Below, one piece after another: positions 1 through 9,025 of a DNA stretch of 64,000 nucleotides. Under the pieces are notes generated by a model that was not told where the DNA came from, did no database searches, and saw nothing but the letters and a program-made list of their open reading frames with translations. Origin of the DNA: Colwellia sp. (lineage in GTDB: Bacteria > Pseudomonadota > Gammaproteobacteria > Enterobacterales > Alteromonadaceae); NCBI GenBank assembly GCA_029938115.1, contig JAPYOP010000022.1:1-64000 (forward strand), read 5' to 3'. The position numbers and the translations under genes were made by a program. Position 1 is the first letter of the stretch. Each line of letters begins with the position of its first letter.

Positions 1-85
1 CACCTTGGAAGAACTTCCTTTATTCCTCTCCAATACATAATACTTCCGCGCTATCTTTAAAAAACGTATATTCCTAAAAAATTAA

Positions 86-1396
86 TCAAGCACCAATTTG
101 CTCTTCAACCTCAGCAGAATGATCATCAAAGTTGGGTCGCGGCAATTTATCTAAAATTGCATATAGATATATTACCAATAAGGACAAACCAGCTCCTGTC
201 ATAAACAGTCCAAAGCCACTAAAGTGATCAAGTATCATTCCGCCGCCTAATGGTGCTATTGCAAAACCTAGTTCATAAAGTGAAGCCGCACCAAAATAAA
301 CACCGCGCAAATGATCTGGTGCTAATCTATCAATATGAACATTCATAGTAGGAAATAAAATAGCTTCGGCTAAACTCATTACAATAATTGCCCCTATCCA
401 CCCCCAAAATAATGTTAGTGGATTTATTGCCAACCAAATTTGAGAACACATCAGTAATACCAGCCCAACCTGAATCCTTTTAATCAGTGATAGTTGCGCC
501 ATTAATCTTAATAAAATGAATTGTGTTGAAATTATCACCAAGGCATTAGTAAAGATCAGTGAGGAAATTAGTTGTAATAAATCTGGTACTTGTGCTCTTG
601 TTAAATATTGAATTAACGATGTATCCATTTGAGCATAAATAAACATACATATGATGTTAGCAAAAATTAAACATTGGAATAATTTGTCTGCTGATAAAGT
701 TGCTATAATTTGCTGTCGACTTAAATGATTTTCTTTCTTCCCTGATTTTTCCGTTGCATTATTACCAGCAACTTTATTATCTACAGAGGAATATTTAGCT
801 GTACTTGTCCGTTGGTGGCTTTTAAAACCCCAATGTAATAAAGCTAATAAAAATGCAAAGGCCACAGCCGTTATGCCAAAACTTGATTGCTCTCCTGTTA
901 ATCCTAGCCATACACCTAACATAGGTCCCACAGCACAGCCAACATTAACAATAAAATACAGTGACTGCATGGCAAGCTCACGTGTTTTAGTGTCGTCAAT
1001 TATATCGCCAATCAAAGCAGACGTTAATGGTCGCCATAATGCTGTTGCAATAGAGCATAATGTGATCACAACGGCATAACCGCTAATAGAATCAACTTGT
1101 GCCAACAAAGAAAATGAAATGATATATAAGACACCACTTGCATACATTAATTGATTTCGACCAAATCGATCTGATAAAGAGCTACCAATAAAACTAACGA
1201 GTACGGCAATAACCGCTGCAGTAGATAATATAAAGCCAACCTGAGTAGCTGACAAAGCAAATTTTTCATATAGAATTACCGCAAGAAATGGCCACACCAT
1301 ATAATAGCTACCACGGGTAATAAATGAGCCAAACAACAAGATCCACATCAACCTTGGGAATTGTTTGAATCGTTGTAATGACACATCACTGCTCAT
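86..1396 (-). CDS. MFS transporter (12-TM drug/sugar type)
   Basis: 436-aa hydrophobic ORF; motif-A-like GSSLSDRFGRNQLMY loop and MFS-type TM pattern. Confidence 0.85.
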   Translation of the reverse strand: MSSDVSLQRFKQFPRLMWILLFGSFITRGSYYMVWPFLAVILYEKFALSATQVGFILSTAAVIAVLVSFIGSSLSDRFGRNQLMYASGVLYIISFSLLAQVDSISGYAVVITLCSIATALWRPLTSALIGDIIDDTKTRELAMQSLYFIVNVGCAVGPMLGVWLGLTGEQSSFGITAVAFAFLLALLHWGFKSHQRTSTAKYSSVDNKVAGNNATEKSGKKENHLSRQQIIATLSADKLFQCLIFANIICMFIYAQMDTSLIQYLTRAQVPDLLQLISSLIFTNALVIISTQFILLRLMAQLSLIKRIQVGLVLLMCSQIWLAINPLTLFWGWIGAIIVMSLAEAILFPTMNVHIDRLAPDHLRGVYFGAASLYELGFAIAPLGGGMILDHFSGFGLFMTGAGLSLLVIYLYAILDKLPRPNFDDHSAEVEEQIGA

Positions 1397-1492
1397 GTTG
1401 ATCCTTTAAATTTTATCATTAGGCTAATACTATCACGAAGCACCATTATGTAAACATAAACATTTACTTTATTCGGGTGTTTTAAGCCATTT

Positions 1493-1508
1493 AGACGTCT
1501 AGGCGTAA
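1493..1508 (+). promoter_or_regulatory. Putative MetJ operator (two adjacent met boxes: AGACGTCT + AGGCGTAA)
   Basis: Perfect 8-bp consensus met box AGACGTCT directly abutting a degenerate second box, about 150 bp upstream of metK. Confidence 0.65.
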
Positions 1509-1657
1509 AAAAGATAGAAAAGTGAACTCTATAATAGTAGAATCTGCTCATTACTATATTAATGTCGATGTTTATTATTTTTTCGCAGCTTTTTTAAATA
1601 GGCTACTATTACTAAACGTTGAATGTTAAGCGTTAAAATTCAAATTACTGAGGATTT

Positions 1658-2845
1658 ATGTCTACACACTTTTTCACTTCTGAGTCTGTTTCTGAAGGTC
1701 ATCCAGATAAAATAGCCGATCAGATTTCTGATGCGGTATTAGATGCCATTATTGCCAAAGATAAATTTGCCCGTGTTGCTTGTGAAACCATGGTTAAAAC
1801 CGGTGTAGCTATTATCTCAGGCGAAGTGAGTACTGACGCATGGGTTGACTTAGAAACCATTACTCGTAATGTAATTAGTGATATAGGTTATACCTCTTCA
1901 GATGTCGGTTTTGATGGCGCAACGTGTGGCATTATGAATTTAATAGGTCAACAATCACCTGAAATAGCTCAAGGTGTAGACCGTTCTAAACCAGAAGAAC
2001 AAGGTGCTGGCGATCAAGGTTTGATGTTTGGTTATGCGACTAACGAAACTGAAACTTTAATGCCTGCGCCATTATATTACTCACATCGCTTAGTTGAACG
2101 TCAAGCACAGGCACGTAAATCAGGTATTCTTCCATGGTTACGTCCTGATGCTAAATCACAAGTCACTTTTATCTACGAAGATAATAAACCTGTTGCCATT
2201 GATACTATTGTACTGTCAACTCAGCACAACCCTGATATTAAACAGGAAGACTTAGTTGCTGCTGTAATGGAAAATATTATTAAACATGTTATTCCGGCTG
2301 AATTACTGACCAAGGATACTAAATATTTTATTAATCCAACCGGCCGTTTTGTTATTGGTGGGCCCGTAGGTGATTGTGGTTTAACCGGTAGAAAAATTAT
2401 TGTTGATACTTATGGCGGTATGGCACGTCATGGTGGCGGAGCTTTCTCAGGTAAAGATCCATCAAAAGTTGATCGAAGCGCCGCTTATGCTGGTCGTTAC
2501 GTAGCTAAAAACATTGTTGCAGCAGGTCTTGCACAGCGCTGTGAAATTCAAATTTCTTACGCAATTGGTGTTGCCGAGCCAACATCTATTTCTATAGATA
2601 CATTTGGTACAGGTAAGGTTAGCGAAGAGCGCTTAGTTGAACTGGTACGCGAACATTTTGATTTACGTCCTTATGGCATCACTGAAATGCTAGATTTATT
2701 ACACCCTATGTATCAACAAACAGCAGCATACGGCCATTTTGGCCGTGAACCATTTGAAATGACTGTTGGTGATGATACTTTTACAGCCTTTAGTTGGGAA
2801 AAAACAGATAAAGCTGACGATTTACGTAAATCAGCTGGGATCTAA
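1658..2845 (+). CDS. metK: S-adenosylmethionine synthase
   Basis: [43 protein letters not shown] and [19 protein letters not shown] motifs. Confidence 0.98.
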   Translation: MSTHFFTSESVSEGHPDKIADQISDAVLDAIIAKDKFARVACETMVKTGVAIISGEVSTDAWVDLETITRNVISDIGYTSSDVGFDGATCGIMNLIGQQSPEIAQGVDRSKPEEQGAGDQGLMFGYATNETETLMPAPLYYSHRLVERQAQARKSGILPWLRPDAKSQVTFIYEDNKPVAIDTIVLSTQHNPDIKQEDLVAAVMENIIKHVIPAELLTKDTKYFINPTGRFVIGGPVGDCGLTGRKIIVDTYGGMARHGGGAFSGKDPSKVDRSAAYAGRYVAKNIVAAGLAQRCEIQISYAIGVAEPTSISIDTFGTGKVSEERLVELVREHFDLRPYGITEMLDLLHPMYQQTAAYGHFGREPFEMTVGDDTFTAFSWEKTDKADDLRKSAGI

Positions 2846-2878
2846 TCTCCTTTCTCGCTAATCTAAATATGAATAACA

Positions 2879-2913
2879 AAAGCCAGTACCCTACTTCAGC
2901 GTGCTGGCTTTTT
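2879..2913 (+). terminator. Rho-independent terminator downstream of metK
   Basis: AGCCAG...CTGGCT stem followed by a T run. Confidence 0.75.
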
Positions 2914-3024
2914 ATATCCTGCGCATCAATTGTTAAATACTTAATCAATGACATTGTTTTTTACTGCTTCTGCCCTTATCTTTTAACTATCAATAACAAA
3001 AAACTTTAACCTATATTAAAAGAC

Positions 3025-3771
3025 ATGCCTAAAACACGTATTTATCAACACAGTGAATTTATTTTAAACGAGATAGTGAAATTATCTGATGATGCCTTTG
3101 GTCATATTGTTAGAGTTTTACGTTTAGTTGAAGGTGATCAAGTAGCGCTTTTCAATGGTTATGAAAACTATCAATATACCGCTAGATTAGTTGAAGTAAA
3201 AAAGAAGCACGCTAAGGTAGAGATCATCAGCCAAGAAATGCTAAATAACGAATCACCGTTGAATATTCATTTAGGACAAGGCATTGCTCGCGGTGATCGC
3301 ATGGATTTTACTTTACAAAAATCTGTAGAGCTTGGTGTGAACAAAATCACACCGCTGTTTACCGAACGCTGCGGAGTGAAACTATCCTCTGAGCGTTTAG
3401 CCAAAAAACGAGATCAATGGCAAAAAATAGTGATTAGTGCTTGTGAACAAAGCGGACGCTGTATTGTACCTGAAGTTGCTGAGCCGACGTTGTTGCAAGA
3501 CTGGTTAAAGCAAGAAACTAAAGCGTTAAAACTAAACTTACACCCCAAAGCTGAGCACTCTATTATGACATTGCCAATAGAAAGCTCAACAAACAACCAA
3601 CGAATTAGGCTACTTATTGGTCCTGAAGGCGGTTTAAGCGATGAAGAAATAGCTCAAGCCAATCAAGCTAACTTTGAAGATATATTGCTTGGCCCAAGGG
3701 TACTAAGAACAGAAACAGCGGCACTTACTGCGATCACGGCACTACAATGCCGCTTTGGTGATTTAAAATAA
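3025..3771 (+). CDS. rsmE: 16S rRNA (uracil(1498)-N(3))-methyltransferase
   Basis: RIY N-terminus, HIVRVLRL, LLIGPEGGLSDEEI and LGPRVLRTETAAL motifs; position between metK and gshB. Confidence 0.95.
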   Translation: MPKTRIYQHSEFILNEIVKLSDDAFGHIVRVLRLVEGDQVALFNGYENYQYTARLVEVKKKHAKVEIISQEMLNNESPLNIHLGQGIARGDRMDFTLQKSVELGVNKITPLFTERCGVKLSSERLAKKRDQWQKIVISACEQSGRCIVPEVAEPTLLQDWLKQETKALKLNLHPKAEHSIMTLPIESSTNNQRIRLLIGPEGGLSDEEIAQANQANFEDILLGPRVLRTETAALTAITALQCRFGDLK

Positions 3772-3777
3772 ATAATA

Positions 3778-3808
3778 GTCGGGCCTCACATCGCTCATGC
3801 CGACCTAC
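3778..3808. repeat. REP-like palindrome (GTAGGTCGGC...GCCCGAC on the minus strand)
   Basis: gtcgggcctcacatcgctcatgccgacctac; shares the GTAGGTCGG head with other copies in the window. Confidence 0.6.
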
Positions 3809-3832
3809 AAGTACAAAAAAACAGGATATGAA

Positions 3833-4792
3833 ATGACAGAAAGAACCATAAAACTCGGCATTGTGATGGACCCAATATCACAAGTAAAAGTTGCCAAAGA
3901 CTCTTCCATGGCAATGATGCTTGAAGCTCAAAAGCGTGGCTATGAAATCTACTACATGGAAATGAAAGACTTATACCTTGATCAAGGGCAAGCTCGAGCT
4001 AGCACTCAAAAAGTAAAAGTATTTGATGATGCTAATCATTGGTATGAATTATCCGATCAGCAAGACATCGCCTTAAGTGAACTTGACGCAATTTTAATGC
4101 GCAAAGATCCTCCTTTTGATACTGAATACATTTATGCTACCTACATGCTTGAGCGTGCAGAAGTAGAAGGCACCTTAATTGTTAACAAACCACAAAGCTT
4201 ACGTGACTGTAATGAAAAATTATTTACTGCTTGGTTTGCTGATTTAACGCCGCGTACTTTGGTAACAAGAAACGATAAACAAATTCGTGCTTTTCACCAA
4301 GAACTAAAAGATATCATCATTAAACCACTTGATGGCATGGGTGGATCGTCAATATTTCGTATTAAAGAAGATGATGCAAATGTTGGTGTAATCATCGAAA
4401 CCTTAACAAACTATGGTCAGCAATACGCTATGGTACAAGAATATATGCCAGAAATTGTTGATGGTGATAAGCGTATACTCATTGTTAACGGTGAGCCAAT
4501 GCCCTATTGCTTAGCACGTATTCCTGCGCAGGGTGAAACCCGTGGTAATTTAGCTGCAGGCGGACGAGGTGTAGCCAGACCTTTAAGCCCAAGTGATAAA
4601 CTCATTGCAGAAACTATAGCACCAGAACTTAAAAAGCGTGGTTTATACTTTGTTGGCTTAGATGTAATTGGCGATAAAGTAACTGAAATTAACGTTACCA
4701 GCCCAACCTGTATACGTGAAATAGAAGCCGCTTATCCTATCAATATTAGTGGTAAGTTAATGGATGCTATAGAAGAAAATATTAGAAAATAA
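3833..4792 (+). CDS. gshB: Glutathione synthetase
   Basis: IKLGIVMDPISQVKVAKDSSMAMMLEAQKRGY, IIKPLDGMGGSSIFRI, NVTSPTCIREIE. The ORF extends upstream to 3797, but those codons lie in a REP-like repeat. Confidence 0.95.
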   Translation: MTERTIKLGIVMDPISQVKVAKDSSMAMMLEAQKRGYEIYYMEMKDLYLDQGQARASTQKVKVFDDANHWYELSDQQDIALSELDAILMRKDPPFDTEYIYATYMLERAEVEGTLIVNKPQSLRDCNEKLFTAWFADLTPRTLVTRNDKQIRAFHQELKDIIIKPLDGMGGSSIFRIKEDDANVGVIIETLTNYGQQYAMVQEYMPEIVDGDKRILIVNGEPMPYCLARIPAQGETRGNLAAGGRGVARPLSPSDKLIAETIAPELKKRGLYFVGLDVIGDKVTEINVTSPTCIREIEAAYPINISGKLMDAIEENIRK

Positions 4793-4795
4793 TAT

Positions 4796-4854
4796 GTAGG
4801 TCGGACTTTAGTCCGTCGAATAGATAATTATTGTCGGGATAAAACCCGACCTAC
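4796..4854. repeat. Inverted pair of REP units (BIME/REPIN-like)
   Basis: GTAGGTCGGACTTTAGTCCG ... CGGGATAAAACCCGACCTAC: two GTAG-headed hairpins in inverted orientation. Confidence 0.7.
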
Positions 4855-4867
4855 TAAAGGTGAATAA

Positions 4868-5539
4868 ATGCAAAGTTTAGAGAACCAATTTTTAATTGCT
4901 ATGCCGTCGTTAGGTGACGACTATTTCAATAAAACCGTGACCTATATTTGCGAGCATAATGATGAAGGCGCTATGGGCTTAATTATCAACATGCCTGTAA
5001 ATATCACCTTGCAAGATTTATTGAAGCAAATTGAAGAAAATGATTTGGAAGAAAGTAATAAAACGGCTGCGACTAGAAAAACGGATCACAAGGAAGCCCC
5101 CCCCCCCGAGCAAGAAAGTAACACGGTGCAAGAATCTTCCGCTTCAACAGTTAAAGATATTTTATTAGATCATAGCCTAGAACAACTAGTACTTTCCGGC
5201 GGTCCTATTTCTCAACATCGTGGTTTTGTTTTACATCGTACTCAATCTGGTTGGAAAAGTTCTTTAGCCTTAAGTGATGATATTATGATCACCACCTCAA
5301 AAGACATTTTATTAGCATTAGGTACCACAAAAGCGCCGGAACAGTTTATGGTCACACTAGGCTATGCCGGTTGGGGACCGGGTCAACTTGAAGCAGAGTT
5401 ACAGGCCAACTCTTGGTTAACTATTGATGCTGACAGTGACATATTATTTAATACCCCAATTGAACAGCGCTGGCAAAAAGCTACCGAAAAGCTCGGTATA
5501 GATATAGCGCATTTATCATCTGATATTGGCCATGCTTAA
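4868..5539 (+). CDS. yqgE: YqgE/AlgH family protein (UPF0301) with a hydrophilic insertion
   Basis: LENQFLIAMPSLGDDYFNKTVTYICEHNDEGAMGLIIN, LSGGPISQHRGFVLH, LGYAGWGPGQLEAE; location between gshB and ruvX. Confidence 0.93.
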   Translation: MQSLENQFLIAMPSLGDDYFNKTVTYICEHNDEGAMGLIINMPVNITLQDLLKQIEENDLEESNKTAATRKTDHKEAPPPEQESNTVQESSASTVKDILLDHSLEQLVLSGGPISQHRGFVLHRTQSGWKSSLALSDDIMITTSKDILLALGTTKAPEQFMVTLGYAGWGPGQLEAELQANSWLTIDADSDILFNTPIEQRWQKATEKLGIDIAHLSSDIGHA

Positions 5540-5540
5540 T

Positions 5541-5574
5541 GTAGGTCAACACGAGCGAAGCGAGGCTCGATACT
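5541..5574. repeat. REP-like element in the yqgE-ruvX gap
   Basis: tGTAGGTCaacacgagcgaagcgaggctcgata; GTAGGTC head and nested palindrome. Confidence 0.45.
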
Positions 5575-6018
5575 ATGGCAAAAACTAACACACCCACTGG
5601 CCAGCGCACCATTATCGGTTTTGACTTTGGTAAAAAATATATAGGTGTCGCGGTCGGCCAAGAAATCACCGGTAGTGCTTCTCCTCTTGGCTCTATTAAA
5701 GCTAATGATGGAATTCCACATTGGGACTCTTTAAGCAATTATTTAAAAGAATGGCAGCCTGATTTGATTGTAGTTGGTTTACCACTCAATATGGATGGCA
5801 GCGAGCAGCAGCTAACTAAAGACGCTAGAAAATTTGGAAATAGAATTGCAGGACGTTTCGGTTTAAACGTTGAATTTCAAGACGAAAGATTAACGACAGC
5901 CGATGCAAAAGAGCAGTTATTTTCTCGTGGTGGTTATAAAAACTTGAAAAAAGATAATATCGATGCTGAATCAGCAAGGCTTATAATTGAAAGCTTTTTC
6001 GAACAAAGCTATCAGTAG
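5575..6018 (+). CDS. ruvX: Holliday junction resolvase RuvX/YqgF
   Basis: [42 protein letters not shown] motifs. Confidence 0.95.
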   Translation: MAKTNTPTGQRTIIGFDFGKKYIGVAVGQEITGSASPLGSIKANDGIPHWDSLSNYLKEWQPDLIVVGLPLNMDGSEQQLTKDARKFGNRIAGRFGLNVEFQDERLTTADAKEQLFSRGGYKNLKKDNIDAESARLIIESFFEQSYQ

Positions 6019-6046
6019 CCGTTAGAATAAATTAAAGCCTCACAAA

Positions 6047-6988
6047 ATGAACATACTCTCAATTATATCGCCGTTAATCACCGTTGCCCTACTCGGCTAT
6101 CTTTGCACAAAAACTAAATGGCTAAGTAAGGAGCAACTTAACGCCTTAAGTAAGTTCACCTTTTCGATTAGCATACCGGCCTTTCTATTTTATCAAATGG
6201 CAAAAGCTGACTTTAGCGAACAAGTCAGCCCACAATTATTCGCAGCTTTTTATTTACCGGTATTAACTTGCTACCTTATAACTTGGCTTATTAGTTATTA
6301 TTTTTACAAGCGAAAACCGCTTAATAATAGTGCAGGTTCGGCAGTCTTTGCTTTAGGCTCTAGTTATTCAAACACTATTATTGTTGGTTTGCCTGTCCTC
6401 TTAGCCGCAATGGGAGAGCAAGTCATTGGTATAATTTTTTTAATTATCACATTTCATAGTGCAATGTTGTTTGCTTTGACCAGTGCAATTGCTGCGCGGG
6501 CTGAGTCGAAGCGTGGTACAAAAAAATTCAACGGATTGAATTTCATTAAGCAAACCATCAATAACCCATTAATTATCAGCATATTATCTGGTCTACTCGT
6601 GAACATATTAGGTATTACTTTACCGGGTTTTTTACAAGATAGTTTGGCCTTAATATCAAAACCAGCTATCACACTGGCTTTATTTATTTTGGGTGCATCA
6701 TTAGCTTTTTATCAGGTGCGCCAAGAAATAACCTTCATAAGCATCGCCTGTTTTTGTAAATTAATATTACTACCTGCATTAGTGCTGCTAACAAGCCAAT
6801 ATATATTCAAACTTGACCCTTTTATTATTACCGTATTAGTGATTTTAAGTGCCTGCCCTACGGGTGTAAATGCCTACTTAATAGCTGCGACACACAAACA
6901 GCATCAGCAAACAGTTGCCGGAACAGTTGTGCTAAGTACACTGATTAGCGTAGTGACTATTCCTTTGTGGTTAAATCTTATTTTATGA
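6047..6988 (+). CDS. AEC (auxin efflux carrier) family transporter
   Basis: 313-aa, about 10 TM; LPVLLAAMGEQVIG and CPTGVNAYLIA motifs. Confidence 0.85.
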   Translation: MNILSIISPLITVALLGYLCTKTKWLSKEQLNALSKFTFSISIPAFLFYQMAKADFSEQVSPQLFAAFYLPVLTCYLITWLISYYFYKRKPLNNSAGSAVFALGSSYSNTIIVGLPVLLAAMGEQVIGIIFLIITFHSAMLFALTSAIAARAESKRGTKKFNGLNFIKQTINNPLIISILSGLLVNILGITLPGFLQDSLALISKPAITLALFILGASLAFYQVRQEITFISIACFCKLILLPALVLLTSQYIFKLDPFIITVLVILSACPTGVNAYLIAATHKQHQQTVAGTVVLSTLISVVTIPLWLNLIL

Positions 6989-7897
6989 GTTTGGCATTCT
7001 TGCTATAAGTAAATCAATAAAGCAACGCACCTTAGGTGACAAATGTTTTCGGCTTGGATAAATTGCATAAACATTTACTTCAATTTCAGGATACTCTTCA
7101 AATAATATTTCAAGGGAACTGTTAACTATTGCTTTTTTCATAATAAACTCAGGTAAACGGCATATTCCATGTCCGGCTAAAGTCATAGCAAGCTCCATTT
7201 GTGAACTGTTACACTGCATTTTACTGGTCACATCAACATAAATATTTTTTCCATTAAGATCTTTATAAGGCCAGCGTTTAGGATTTTTTAAGTTGCTATA
7301 GCAAATACAGTTATGCTCAGATAATTGTTGTGGTTTATTTGGCTTACCAAAACGTTGCAAGTATTCTTTAGATGCAACCGTATAAGCTTTACTACTATAT
7401 ATTTTACGACAAATAAGACTCGACTCTTCTAGCTGTGTAGTCGCTCTTATCACCAAATCAAAGCCATCTTGAACAAGATCTACATGGCGGTCATTTAAGT
7501 CTAACTCCAACTGAACATCGGAGTACAATGTCATATATTCAGATAAAACCTTTTCTAAATACCCTTGAGCAAAATCAACTGGGCAACTTATTCTAAAGAT
7601 TCCCTTTGGTTGGACATTACTTTGGTTCAACGAAGCGAGTGCATCTTGAGCATCAAAAACCATCTGCTGACAATGTTCAAAATAAATTTTTCCATCCGGT
7701 GTTAGGCTAAGTGAACGCGTGGTACGATTTAATAGTCGTAGTGAAAGACGTGATTCAAGCTTATTAATTTCTTTACTAATATAAGAGTTTGAATGGCCGG
7801 TTAATTCGGCAGCAGCTGAAAAGCTACCGCAATTAACCACTTGTGTAAAAATAACAACGCCTTCAAATAACTTGGTTTGCTTTTCATTAGCAGTCAT
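6983..7897 (-). CDS. LysR family transcriptional regulator
   Basis: N-terminal HTH (FTQVVNCGSFSAAAELTGHSNSYISKEINKLESRLSLRLLNRTTRSLSLTPDG) plus substrate-binding domain. Confidence 0.92.
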   Translation of the reverse strand: MTANEKQTKLFEGVVIFTQVVNCGSFSAAAELTGHSNSYISKEINKLESRLSLRLLNRTTRSLSLTPDGKIYFEHCQQMVFDAQDALASLNQSNVQPKGIFRISCPVDFAQGYLEKVLSEYMTLYSDVQLELDLNDRHVDLVQDGFDLVIRATTQLEESSLICRKIYSSKAYTVASKEYLQRFGKPNKPQQLSEHNCICYSNLKNPKRWPYKDLNGKNIYVDVTSKMQCNSSQMELAMTLAGHGICRLPEFIMKKAIVNSSLEILFEEYPEIEVNVYAIYPSRKHLSPKVRCFIDLLIARMPNS

Positions 7898-7987
7898 ATG
7901 GAAATAGTCTTTTAACTTTTAGGTTATTAATTACATTTAACGATGAATGTATACTGCTAACCATCAACTTGTCAAAGGAAGTTACCC

Positions 7988-8518
7988 ATGAAATTATTAG
8001 CCTTCGCCGCTAGCAACAGCTCAAAATCAATTAACAAGCAACTAGCCACCTATGCAGCATCACAAGTTAAGCACAGTAATGGCGTAGAAGTAGAAATTCT
8101 AGATATTAATGATTACGAAATGCCTTTATTTAGTGAAGATAAAGAATCGCAATTAGGTCAACCGCAACAAGCAAAAGACTTCTTTGCCAAATTAGGTCAA
8201 GCAGATGCCATTATTATTTCATTTGCTGAGCATAACGGCTCATATACTGCAGCCTATAAAAATTTATTTGACTGGACTTCACGCATTGATCAAAATCTAT
8301 TTCAAAATAAGCCTATGATATTATTATCAACATCCCCAGGCCCTGGAGGGGCGGCATCGGTGTTAGCTGCGGCAGTAGGTTCAGCGCCCTACTTTGATGG
8401 TAATGTTAAAGCCAGTTTATCCATTCCAAGTTTCTATGATAATTTTGACATGGAAAAACAACAGCTAAACAATGCGGCGTTACAAGATAAATTGCAAAGT
8501 GCTTTAGCGTTATTATAG
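7988..8518 (+). CDS. NADPH-dependent FMN reductase family protein
   Basis: KLLAFAASNSSKSINKQLA, ADAIIISFAEHNGSYTAAYKNLFDW, STSPGPGGAASVL motifs. Confidence 0.9.
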   Translation: MKLLAFAASNSSKSINKQLATYAASQVKHSNGVEVEILDINDYEMPLFSEDKESQLGQPQQAKDFFAKLGQADAIIISFAEHNGSYTAAYKNLFDWTSRIDQNLFQNKPMILLSTSPGPGGAASVLAAAVGSAPYFDGNVKASLSIPSFYDNFDMEKQQLNNAALQDKLQSALALL

Positions 8519-8551
8519 TAGTACAAAAATAACGTCAAAAAATGCAAAAAG

Positions 8552-8587
8552 AAAAGGCTCACTATTTTCATAAAGAGCCTTTTTTAT
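8552..8587. terminator. Rho-independent terminator (AAAGGCTC...GAGCCTTTTTT)
   Basis: Perfect stem with T tract, between convergent units. Confidence 0.75.
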
Positions 8588-8613
8588 TATTCTAACGGTC
8601 AGTTAACGTTGAA

Positions 8614-8838
8614 TTAAAACTCAATTCTAGCCGATAATTGCAAACGACGTGGATTGTATAGTCTACGTGGCTCACCAAACGTATCATTTGAAGCATACGA
8701 CTCCAGATTATAACCTGTTTGATTATCCGTCACGTTAAATAAATCAGCTTGGAACTTCACAACATACTTGTCTGCAAAAATCCAATCTTGTGTATAGTTC
8801 AAATCTAGTTGATAGTGATCGTCACTACTACGGGTACC
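8614..8838 (-). pseudogene. C-terminal remnant of a TonB-dependent receptor
   Basis: GTRSSDDHYQLDLNYTQDWIFADKYVVKFQADLFNVTDNQTGYN...GEPRRLYNPRRLQLSARIEF resembles the last beta-strands of a TonB receptor and ends in a terminal F. No barrel or plug sequence upstream; frame closes by stop at 8911-8913. Confidence 0.7.
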
Positions 8839-9025
8839 TAAGCAAGAGGAAAGTAGTAGTGGCGGCAGTATGACTTTGCTCTTTTTATGGTTACTTGTAT
8901 CGATACAGCTTTATAAAGTAGTAACGTTAACGCGGCGAACATGTAATAATGTAGCTTGAATGAAGTAGCTAATAAGAATAGATTATTCTCTGCTTTTATA
9001 GAACAACTCTAATGAAGATGATTAA

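Noticed and set aside
873-1079. Plus-strand 68-aa ORF in the track
   Set aside because: Fully antisense to the MFS transporter gene; no recognisable domain.
5481-5738. Minus-strand 85-aa and 61-aa ORFs over the ruvX start
   Set aside because: Antisense to yqgE/ruvX and partly created by the REP-like palindrome.
8870-8959. Plus-strand 29-aa hydrophobic peptide (MTLLFLWLLVSIQLYKVVTLTRRTCNNVA) upstream of lysA; considered an lptM-like gene
   Set aside because: No lipobox or LptM-like sequence and no clear ribosome-binding site; probably chance.
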